Shown one piece after another: positions 1-9,598 of a stretch of 64,000 nt of DNA. Location: the NCBI GenBank assembly GCA_021234155.1, contig JAJEKV010000883.1:1-64000 (forward strand), written 5' to 3'. The translations under genes and the position numbers were made by a program. The stretch comes from Isoetes taiwanensis. Taxonomy: Eukaryota; Streptophyta; Lycopodiopsida; Isoetales; Isoetaceae. The notes under the pieces are model-generated. The model saw only the letters and a list, made by a program, of their open reading frames with translations. It had not been told where the DNA came from and did no database searches. Numbering within the stretch: position 1 is the stretch's first letter; each line of letters starts with the position of its first letter.

Positions 1-1079
1 TGGGGCTATATGGTTTAATGTGAGCTTTTCATTAGGGAGCATGTGAGATGGGTAAAATGGGCAGAGAATTCCAAAGAGCCATTGCCCTAGGCTCCAATGG
101 AGGAAAGAATGGGTTACTTTTGTTGCACCCTTGCAACCCGGAGCCGATGCGAGGCATGTAGCAGTTGATGATCCATTATGGTGTGAATGATGAGAGGCTG
201 GAGGTGAACATCTTGGAGTTGGCATTGTGAAGCTTCTTATAGAAGTTGATACTATCATGTCCCGAGGGGAAGCTCTATTGATTACATTGTGTGCTTTCGA
301 GGGCTCTTGGAGTCCCAGCGCTTCGGTTGAGATGGCCAATTAGATTTATTACACACAAGAATGGTGATACTCTAGAATGCCCTCTTTGAACTACACACCC
401 CAAAGAGCCCCAAGGCCATGTGGAAATTTGGTGGTGATGAGCATCCTTTGATCCTGGGAAAAGGCAGCTATGTCTTTCATAAAAGCGACCAAAGGTGCCA
501 AGAGGCCCTAGAAGTGACAAATATTTAGAAAGGATGGAAAGTATGGCATAATAAAGAAAACACTGGCAATTAGTGGGGACAAGAGTGTTGCAACCTAAGA
601 TTTTGCACAATGCATTACAATGTGGATGACCCACAAATGCAGATAAGGTCCCAATACATTGACAATGACTTCAAAAAGATGGGATTAATTTCATTTACTC
701 CTTGTGTAGGAATTCGACTATGATGAAAAACACAGATCTACATTTATATCAATTGAGGGGAATGAAGGTATGTATGAGAGCATTGAGATGGATTCTTGGG
801 GTGAACAAGTCTTCATTTTACGATCTTGGAGCAGGTTAGAAAAGGGCACACTTTGTTCCAACATGGTAATGCACTCACTTTGGAAACCTAGAGCAAATAC
901 TCTAAAAGGCCATTGCGGTCTTGAGAGCTTTGTGAGATACATGTCTCAACCTATGCCCAAAAGTCGAAGGTGAGCGAGCCACGGTAAAAGTAGTGGTGCA
1001 AAGAATGTTGCCACAACACTATATCAAAGGAGTGCCTTAGGAGGTCAACTCCATCCTAGAAACCTCTTGGAGGTAGCCT
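1..1079. other. No recognised gene; possible upstream part of element A
   Basis: I see only short open frames here and none resembles a family I know. The stretch lies directly upstream of the decayed DUF7869-like copy A and could be its 5' portion, but no conserved block supports that. Confidence 0.3.
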
Positions 1080-2945
1080 CTTTCTCAATCACATTTCAGC
1101 AAGTTATGGAGCACTCACTTCTCGGACGTGAGTGTCCTACAACACATGCCATTCTCAAGTGCAACACTTGCATTCAACTCAAAGGATACACTTGCATCAA
1201 GCGCAATAGAAAAAAAAAGAATGGCAATTAGGGGAGCAATTTCTTGGATCACCAAAGGGACCAAATATCATGTAGACAGTTGTATTGGCGTTGGAGAACA
1301 TTTTCTGAGATGCAGCCGGACAAATTTTTGTGTATAATTCATGATAAGATGGACCAACACAAGACTTTCTTGCCAAGCTAGAATGGCGTTGTCAAGCGCT
1401 TTTGAGATGAAAGTAAGTCGGCGGGTGTATTAACACATGGTCATGGAACCGGAACATATGGTCATTTTGTGCTTGATCTATGGAGAGATGATCCAAACTT
1501 CCATGTGAGCTCTATTTTCAAGTGCACGAGAACACTAGAGAAAGGATCGATAGAAGGGAGGAGGTATTCCCCTTGACACCATTTTTGAGGCTTTGATGGA
1601 TGATCAAAGCTTTGTTACCAAAGGCGATAAAAAGCTCACATCAAGGGTGTCTAGTGAATCAAGGAGGACTTGGGATGATTTCCCCTTACTTGAGAAATCT
1701 TTTTTGAGGAGCTATGTGTTGATTGGACAAGCTGTTGGAAAAACAAGAATAGATGGATGTTTGGGGCAATGTCATACTTTGACGGCCGGTGGGAGTATTC
1801 AAAGTTGTGAAAGTGGGATTCATGATGGTTGGGCATGCGCATGATGATATAGATGGATTCTTTGGAACTTTCTCCACCAAGCTCAAGAGAGAAGCGTGAC
1901 CACTCTCCACGAACTAATGGATGTGTTTGAGAGCTGCATTGACCCCAACCCAATGGCTTTCTTGATGGATGAGGTGCGGATTGGAAATCATTTGTAGAAG
2001 GATACTTGCTAGATGGCAAGGACAGGTTGACGAGGACACACAAAGCCACTTCAATTCAAGTTTTGGGTTAGGGATGGAATACCAATCATGCAATATAAGT
2101 GGAGACCAGGTGACAAGTTGTGGATGCACTGTTTAAAGGTATCGAGTTGTGCAAAAAAAGGGTCTTTTTGGTGAAGTTCTCATTCCTAAAGGGCAGACCA
2201 AAACCACTACCTCCTTCAAGGCAGGTCAAAGACTCTATGCCAACCCGGTGAAGGGCATCAAGGATTACATAACGCTGACTGGGATGATGTTGAGAAATGG
2301 AAAGCACACCTCCACTCTTAAGAAAAATCAAATGGACTCCCTAATCAAATGCTTGGGAGAAAGTTGTGACATGCTTAGAAACCGAAACGACCATGTGGGA
2401 GGGAGCTAAGAGGCGAGGTTCTGCCGCAGTCAAGATGGAGGGTTCTCTCAAGGTGCAAGCACGTCTAAGAATGCTCACTTGGGTCCCAACAAAAGGTTCA
2501 AGTGGTTTTGTGGGAAATAAGGCCTCAAAGCAGAAGTGGTTTTGATCTTCTGAGTGGGATCCCTTTGAGGACATCAAGGAAGGATACTTTGTGCCTAGTA
2601 AAGGCCTAATGATGAGGAACTGTCCAATATGGTTAGGGGTGGCACTCTCGATGTGACCACCACTATGCTGAATGATGGAAGGGTTTAGTCTGGATTCCAA
2701 ATTCAATGTTGGGGCCATTGGGAGGCACAAGAAGGGGCAACTTGAAGAACAAGCAATACACCTGGCACCGGGAGAAGAAGTGGAGGGCAAATTATCGCGA
2801 CCCTCAAAGGAGGAATTGGTGGAGTGTGTGGTATGGTCATATCCAAGTTCTCACATTGCAAAAAGACAACACACACAAGATCCCAAGAAAGGAGATGGAC
2901 AAGGCCATGAGCAACCTCCATGCTATATCATTGTATGAGGGTGCA
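1080..2945 (+). pseudogene. DUF7869-like transposon-associated protein, copy A, decayed
   Basis: The + strand carries, in order but in changing frames, the blocks of a family I recall as DUF7869 (large transposon-linked proteins, widespread in eukaryotes, biochemical role unknown to me). A CNTC cysteine pair lies at about 1160-1171. A block reading DKFLCIIHDKMDQHKTFLP follows at about 1319-1375. THGHGTG lies near 1433-1453. The hallmark VGHAHDDIDGFF lies at about 1828-1863. Towards the end are YKWRPGDKLW near 2097-2130 and a basic tail with IPRKEMDKAMSNLH near 2885-2925. Stops and frameshifts separate the blocks, so no protein can be made. Copy B, on the opposite strand at 12115-9599, shows the same block order. 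The family name is from memory; the order of the blocks is what I see. Confidence 0.6.
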
Positions 2946-3550
2946 TAATATTGAGAAGTTTGAAAACTTTCTCAACTAGTGGTTTGTAAAATTTATGAGG
3001 AAAACAAGTAACCCAATTCTATGTGTGTCATGTGTAATTCTATTCAACCAATCAATTCAGAAATTTCTTTTATGGTGTGTGAGTCCCATTTTCAGTCCGA
3101 GTCCCAAAATTCAAGATTTGTCCCACTTTAATTAAATACGACTTTTGTCTTCTATTTTATTTTGGTTTATCAAAAAACCTTGTGCTTTTGCATACCTAAA
3201 AATATTATGTATCACATACATCACATCAACAGGGATGTTTGCATCATCTGCTGTGATTAATTCTAAGGGGTTTTATTTCAAAATGGCTAATGCTACTCTT
3301 CTAGAGTGCCACAAGGCACCAGCACTTCCATGAGCACTCAGACGACCGAGACTGCACGCTGTGGGGAACGTATTACCACTCAGGCACCTGCCAGGACGGG
3401 TCGTGCTCGTTCTTCTCTGACAACTCCTTCCCCTTGTCTGCCGAATGCAACCTCTCCATTGGGCAATCTGGGCAGCTTGGGTCCCTCTTCTTCCTCGAAT
3501 CCCTTTGGTTTCCCCTTTATGTCATCAGCTTTTCTCAACCCTTCCCTCAG
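2946..3550. other. No recognised gene
   Basis: This is AT-rich spacer with only short, overlapping open frames that match nothing I know. It separates copy A from the SINE-like tandem units. Confidence 0.4.
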
Positions 3551-4262
3551 TCTTAGGCATCACTAGATCTATACCAACTCGCCACACATCCATTGAGCAA
3601 AACTTTTGTGGTATATGCACACTTTGTAGGCATCCATTGAGCAAAACTTTTGTGGTACATGCACACTTTGTAGGCAGGATATCTCATGCCTTAGAATATC
3701 ACCGTATTTTTTATTCTTTTTGTTTAAGGTAGTAGAGATCTGCATATCCTATCCATGTTGGGTTGCGCCGAATAGACCATAGTCAACATGTATCAACAAA
3801 AAGTTCTACTCATCATTAATATAACCCCTAGCAACTCCCATCAAGAAATGACATCTAAGGCAAGTTTTGAACCCCTGACCAAAGTGCACAAGTCATAGGC
3901 ATCACTAGGTCTATACCAACTCGCCATACATCCATTGAGCAAAACTTTTGTAGTACATGCACACTTTGTAGGCAGGATACGTCCTGTCTTAGGATGTCAC
4001 AATATTTTTTATTCTTTTTGCCTAAGGTCCATATTAGGAAGTCACCAGACAGTCAAGCCTAGTAGACACCTACATATCCTATCCATATCGGGTTGCGCCG
4101 AAAGGACCATAGCGAACATGTATCAACAGAAAGTTCTACTACGTCGGGGTTCATCATTAATATAACCCCTAGCAACTTCCATCGAGAAATGAGATCTAAG
4201 GCAGGGTTTGAACCCCTGACCAAAGTACTCGACTTACTCCCCTAAATCTAAAGGCCGACTCA
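3551..4262 (-). repeat. Tandem tRNA-related SINE-like units
   Basis: A unit of about 340 bp is repeated head to tail, read on the minus strand. One unit starts with a tRNA-like promoter: box A TGGCGAGTTGG (plus 3916-3926) and box B GGGGTTCAAAACTTG (plus 3862-3875), spaced as in a tRNA. A neighbouring unit keeps box B (plus 4201-4220) with a degenerate box A. A third is cut off after box A (plus 3575-3585). A 45-bp segment ending in GCTCAATGGATG is itself duplicated at 3588-3674. The internal promoter argues for a pol III SINE; the head-to-tail order is unusual for one. A satellite derived from a SINE is the alternative. Confidence 0.5.
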
Positions 4263-4329
4263 CTGTGCCCGTTCGAGCCCAGGCCATCCTATATGCACGT
4301 ATCTTGCGGCCCAGGGAGTGTCAGCCCAT

Positions 4330-4990
4330 ATCCGACCCCTTGAGTGACTGACAATAAGTCTAGCACACTATAGGAATCTTGTAGCCACGCTAGACAAGAT
4401 CTCACTCCCGTTTCACCATCATACCCATTATCTGGTGCTGAATCACAACATAGCATCCATAGTCAAGTGGGCTCTTGTGCACATGCTGCAATTACTGGGT
4501 CTTAAGGGTTCTAGCTAGAGACATATTTACTACTAGGAAGCTTTCAGGTCTCTACCCACCCTTAGCCCCAAACACACAGGAGGACCAGAAAGAGAGAGCA
4601 TAATCATAAATAAAACATCCATCATCATCTTAATAGCACATAAAAGAGAATTTATCCATCCATCTAGTCATATAAGGATTAGCTGAAGCACAAACTATCT
4701 AGAGACTAATCGGTCTCTTGACTAGAGCCATTAGCACGAAAGGCTTCTATTCTTCAAGTCTGGTTGCAGTGGCTGGTAGCTCCTCCTCCCTCCAACTCTT
4801 TCCAAATCGATTTGGGATAGAATAGGGAGTAGGGTTCAATTTGCACCCTACTTTTAATAAGTTTTTCCTAGCCAATCGATTTGGGCCAGGTGGCTCTCCC
4901 TAATTAGTTGACATTTACTAATTAATACATTAATTAGTCTAATTAGGTTATTTAACTTACTAAGAATTTAGCATAGCTAATAAAAGCTAA
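4330..4990 (-). repeat. Dispersed repeat, inverted copy 1 (LTR-like)
   Basis: This segment is, as reverse complement, clearly related to 5640-6320. Shared landmarks are CAGCACCAGATAA, the phrase around ATCGATTTGGG, and the purine run GGAGGAGGAGCT. A third partial copy lies at 58600-58730. The length, AT-rich ends and the neighbouring gypsy fragment suggest an LTR, but I cannot place TG/CA ends. Confidence 0.5.
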
Positions 4991-5017
4991 TTTTAAGACA
5001 CCCCTGTTGATCTAAGG

Positions 5018-5145
5018 CAAGGTTTGAATTCCTGACCAAAGTTCACAAGTCTTAGGCATCACTAGATCTATACCAACTTGCCACACATCTGTTGAGCAAA
5101 ACTTTTGTGGTGCATGCACGCTTTGTAGGCAGGATACCTCCTGCC
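5018..5145 (-). repeat. SINE-like head fragment
   Basis: Read on the minus strand, this repeats the head of the 3.55-4.26 kb units: box A TGGCAAGTTGG (plus 5073-5083), then a box B-like GGAATTCAAACCTT (plus 5020-5033). It is preceded by the same lead sequence GCATGCACCACAAAAG. It is truncated after box B. Confidence 0.5.
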
Positions 5146-5149
5146 TTCT

Positions 5150-5612
5150 GAGGGTAAGGTAAGAACTGAAGCAGTTGTCATGGCATCCTTCAATGACTAA
5201 AGTCCGGTCTGGACTTTCTCCTTCCAATGTGCCATCCAATCCCTAACCTTCTCATGCTTTGTAAGGTCTGTAAGAGGTGCTGCAAGCTTGGTAAAATTCC
5301 AAATTTGCAGTAATAGACTGCCAAACCTAGGAAATTGCGGACCTCCGACACATTTGTTGGGGCTGGCCAATCTTTTACTGCCTCAATCTTGGCTGGATTC
5401 GTTGCTATCCCTTCAAGAGAAACAACGTGTACCAAATAATCGACTTTGGTGGTCGCAGACTTGCACTTGGAAAACTTAGCATAAAATTGACGATGTTCCA
5501 ATTTCTTCAGGGTCAACCGAAGATGACACTCATGGTGTTCTAAGGTTTTGCTGTAAATAAGGATATCATCAAAGAAAATAGTGATAAAGTCATCGAGATT
5601 GTGACATTCCAC
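5150..5612 (-). pseudogene. Ty3/gypsy reverse transcriptase fragment
   Basis: The frame 5612-5190 encodes the second half of an LTR-retrotransposon reverse transcriptase. FFDDILIYSK is the catalytic YVDD-type box. It is followed by the HxxHL segment, by KCKSATTKVDYLVHVVS, and by IEAVKDWPAPTNVSEVRNFLGL, which is diagnostic of Ty3/gypsy polymerases just before RNase H. A frameshift follows and a scrap of the next region continues to about 5150. The start is lost: the finger and palm region upstream of FFDD is missing because the frame begins near 5612. It is a non-functional scrap between the inverted repeats 4330-4990 and 5640-6320. Confidence 0.85.
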
Positions 5613-5639
5613 GTATTTATATGCCTTTTAGGTATAAAT

Positions 5640-6320
5640 ACATGACACACCACTATGAATAATTAATGGTGCATTAATTATTCATAAGCTAAGGGTAGCT
5701 ATGTTAATCATTAATTATTAAGGTGGAAACCTAACCCTAAACCCTAATTCAAATTTAGGGCTTAACCTAATATTAAAAGGGGTTAAAATATTAAATTAGT
5801 TAATAATAACCAATCTCGAGTTGCCACCTGACCCAAATCGATTGGGCAAACCAGGCTTGCCAATTTGGGACACCCAAATTGGGGCTTCTACCCCAATTTG
5901 CCCCAAATTGATTTGGGAGAAATTGGTGGAGGAGGAGCTGCTGCTCACCTTGGTTCCAGCCAGAAGGGTGGAGAACTAGAGAGATAGCTATGATAGTCTT
6001 AGCATAGTTTGTGTTCTTCTAACCCTTGTTTGAATAGATGGATGATTAGATTCTATTCGATAATCTATTTGTGATGATGATGGATGTTGTGTATCTGATT
6101 GTTCTCTCTCTTTCTGTTCCTCCTGTGTTGTATTGGATTAGGGGGGTAGAGACCTAAAGGTTATTTAAATTTAGTGATGCTCCTAGCCAGAACCCCCTTA
6201 AATCCAATTAAATGCGGCATGTGCACAAGAGCTGTGGATGCTATGCTGTGATTCAGCACCAGATAACGAGCATGATGGTGAAACTGAGGTGGAATCCTGC
6301 CTAGTTTGACTACAAGATTC
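5640..6320 (+). repeat. Dispersed repeat, inverted copy 2 (LTR-like)
   Basis: This is the inverted partner of 4330-4990, diverged but recognisable along its length. It includes a short telomere-like run AACCCTAAACCCTAA near 5733-5747, too short to mean more than chance or a telo-box. Confidence 0.5.
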
Positions 6321-7167
6321 CTGCCGGTTTTGACTGCGCGCGACTGGCAAGATGCACTCACCCCAAGGGTCATTATTGGCCTCGGCAAATGGGCTTCCTG
6401 ACCATAGTATAGCACTTTGTCGATGCGAGATGGACGAACGACTCTTCTGAGGGAGATAGAGATTCCTAAGTTGGATCCTAATCCGCTCTTCCCTTTGATA
6501 AACATTCGCTCGCAGCAATACTCTAGAAGTACGAAATTCTCTAGTACTGATGTTTAAATAATTTTTCTCTAGTAGATGCCTTGGTAGCAAAATTCTTTCA
6601 ACCCTACCTTCATTTAATCTTTAATACCTTCATCTGCTTTAAATGCTATTTTATTCGACTTCACATGTTAAGAGCTAAGTAACACTATAGAGCCAACCAT
6701 ACCAAATGCTGTTTCTTTTAGTCTCTAAGCCTTGACTCACCTTACTTCTCAGAGAATAGACATCTCTTAGCCCAACCAACTAGACACTGCCATGCGGCTC
6801 TAACAAAATAAACCAATAGATGACCTAGGAAATGATCTATTTGAATAATCAGGATAGGCAGATGTGGAAGTGATCTCTAGATCAGTCGTACAAACTTGTC
6901 CTTTATTCCAAAACAATACAAACATCTCACAATCTTTGCCTTACTGAATTGATCTACTACAGCTACAACTAAAGTTGAGAATTGATGCAATGGGATAGGT
7001 GCTCAGCCAATTTAGGATTGATTCCAGGCCAGAAGCCAGCCGGTCCATAATATTACCCTAGGGCAAAATATCTTCAACGTTTATCCTATAAACCGGCATA
7101 AACTTCGATAAAAATTAAGTGGAATCTTACCTGGTAGCATCATACCCGACCAACTGTATGCTCCCGA
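6321..7167. other. No recognised gene
   Basis: Overlapping minus-strand frames of 114 and 130 codons run across 6161-6590, partly over the dispersed repeat. They resemble no protein I know and show no sign of selection that I can see. Confidence 0.35.
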
Positions 7168-7278
7168 TACAGGAATGCCCCCTCTGCCTTGGATTCCGGC
7201 GAGGAAGGCTGGCCGATGCGCAGCATCGCAGAGGCCTGCCTGACTCGCCGAAATTCAAGGTAGAGGGGCATTCCTGTA
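7168..7278. repeat. 111-nt near-perfect foldback
   Basis: The sequence from TACAGGAATGCCCC to GGGGCATTCCTGTA folds back on itself with arms of about 50 nt. The outer ~35 positions pair with one bulge and three mismatches, two of which become G-U pairs in RNA. The inner part closes on CGATGC-GCA-GCATCG. It could be a foldback MITE or a small-RNA precursor; neither is shown. Confidence 0.7.
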
Positions 7279-7599
7279 ACGTGAAGTCACGGGTGCCGTA
7301 GATTCAGTGCCACGTGGCGGCCATCCAACGGCTGGAGTGAAGGATAGCAGATGGAAATTGAAAATGTCATGCGGACTAGAATTCAGGGCAACATTCAGGA
7401 AAAGAATGATTGCCACATGGCGCGGCGCCATTTGATGCGAGGGCTGAATCTAGGGCACCCTGACTTTACTTTCCCATCCATTGCTCCATAATTCCCCTGC
7501 CGTGTCACAGTGCACAACCCCTGAAACCCCTTTCCCGCGCACTATTGTCGGTAGTTCAAAACCCACTTAAAACACAAGCATCCTAAAATACAACTATTC

Positions 7600-7880
7600 T
7601 GCCATCACTCCTTAAATACAAACATTTTGCCATCACTCCTTGTCCTTGGTGCATCTCAAATGCCCATCTCAAATAAGAATGTGTCAAGCACAAATATTTC
7701 GCTCAAATGCTCGTTTCAAATAACAATGTCTCAAACACAAATATTTCGCCATTATCCTTTGTCCCCAATACAGATTCTCATACACAAATATTTCGCCATT
7801 ATCCTTCATTCCTAACATAAATATTTCGCCATTATCATTTATTCGCAACACAAATACTTCGCCATGATCGTTTTCACTCT
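7600..7880. repeat. Degenerate tandem repeat
   Basis: The phrase CACAAATATTTCGCCATTAT recurs about every 32-40 bp, with at least six recognisable copies. Confidence 0.7.
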
Positions 7881-8139
7881 TTCCACCCCACAAATACTAT
7901 CAAGAACAATTAAGATGGATTACATACAAACTTTTGAACAATGATTACGATCAAATCAATCTGAACTGAATCTTAATTAGAATACTAACCTTAAGTTATT
8001 TAAAATATTAACTTTGGTACCGAATCAATACTTCATTTAGTGGTTAAAACACGAGTTAATGAGGCAGTGAACAGGCTCCAAGTTTATAAACTTTGCCTAC
8101 ATTTCCTAAGATTACATCAAATTTCTTCTAGCGCTCCCG

Positions 8140-8360
8140 TAGAGAACATTCTAAAACTTTCTATAATGTTGTAGAAGGATTCCCTTAAATTCCTTCGGGA
8201 TCTCCCATATTCTAGAATTTTTACGAACTTTCTACAACATTTTGAAACTTCCTAGACCATTCTAAAACTATCTAGAAGATTCTAGAACTTTCTAAAGCTT
8301 TCGGGAGCCTTCTACAGCATTCTAAAGCTTTCTAAAACTATCTAGAACATTATACTCTAT
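8140..8360. repeat. TTCTAGAA-rich repeat with a heat-shock-element-like core
   Basis: A degenerate short repeat of TTCTA/GAAC words fills the stretch. At 8275-8292 it forms GAAGATTCTAGAACTTTC, four alternating nGAAn units without a mismatch, the form bound by heat-shock factors. No gene starts nearby, so a regulatory role is only possible. Confidence 0.5.
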
Positions 8361-8412
8361 TTTATCCTAATCAAGCCATTTCTCTTAGACATATTTAAAA
8401 CAAATAAATTGA

Positions 8413-8760
8413 TGCTTGGTCTAGTGGTTAGAATTGGAGGGAGGGGGAGGGGTTAGTGGGCAATGGCAAGGGTTCAAATCCTCCAAACAACATAAAAATT
8501 TTAAAAGCAACATGGACCATAGCATCTATTATATATAAACTCTCAAACCATCCAAACCGTAGGATGCATCTCAAAGCAACGTCAACCGTAGGATCTCCGA
8601 TCGACGGTCAGGATCAAATTAACCTGGGCCATTGGATCTATTACATATAAACTCCCAAGCGTCGTACAGAAACTTTCATGCCATCTAGGCCATAGGATGC
8701 GTCCCCAAGCGACATGGGCCATAGGATCTCGCACCGACGGTCGGATAGCGCCAGTTCTTA
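8413..8760 (+). mobile_element. tRNA-derived SINE
   Basis: The head has a very good pol III promoter: box A TGGTCTAGTGG at 8417-8427 and box B GGTTCAAATCC at 8471-8481. The body that follows repeats phrases such as CCATAGGATCT and CCGTAGGATC. I do not see a clear tail or target-site duplication, so the 3' limit is approximate. Confidence 0.6.
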
Positions 8761-9598
8761 TAAGAATGTATCTATAGTAGATAGATATTGATGATTCTTT
8801 ACTCTTTCATATTGCAATCCCCACACTAACCAAGTTGCTCATGCACGGGCTCAATGGATAGCATTGGGCATGCCTCCTAGACCAGTGACATGCAGCTCCA
8901 AGGACTCGGTTTGCCAGGTATTTTTATGTGCATATTAGAGCTATAATTTCATATGGTGATATCGATGGTTTTATACATCATTCTACAAGTATACAATCAT
9001 AAAGAAGCTAAACAAGTCTGATGCATCATGAATTGCAACTCCAAGAATGGTCGAAAGTTATGATCTCATAATGTTTCCCGACAAAGTTTGGGATAATTGG
9101 AAAAATATATGGGAAGCCATGGAGGGATTTGAAACTCCCTAATAAAAGTGGAAAGCCCTCTGTAAGTCCAGCTCCCGATATTTTTGTAAATACTTGTATG
9201 CGGCCATTTCAAGGGCTTGACATAAGAGATATATTATACATCCAATTTAAAATTCCAAGTGGTGAAGTTTTGCTTTGGAAAACTATTAAGTCTAGTAAAG
9301 CCACTGTGAGTAAGACAAGCTTGGAAAAGAAAGATAACAAGATTGCATTTGAAACGGGAGCAAATCATTGAAACGGGAGCAAAAGAAATATTCCTTGAAG
9401 ATTCCCTATTTTTCTGCAAAAATGGCTAAAATGAGGTGGTAAAAAAAAGGCAAAATCACTAATTTTTTTCTCCAAATAGAGAATTGACTATGTCAAAGTG
9501 ACACTTTTTTTAGCAATTATAATTTGCCTGAATTATCTTTTTAGAGCAAACCTCTAATTTAAGAGAACACAAATTTTAACCAAAAATCAAAGTGAAGT
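8761..9598. other. No recognised gene
   Basis: The stretch is AT-rich. A plus frame of 80 codons at 9129-9371 resembles nothing I know. Confidence 0.4.

Noticed and set aside
5729-5750. Telomere-like CCCTAAACCCTAA
   Set aside because: Only about two and a half units inside a dispersed repeat; not an interstitial telomere array.
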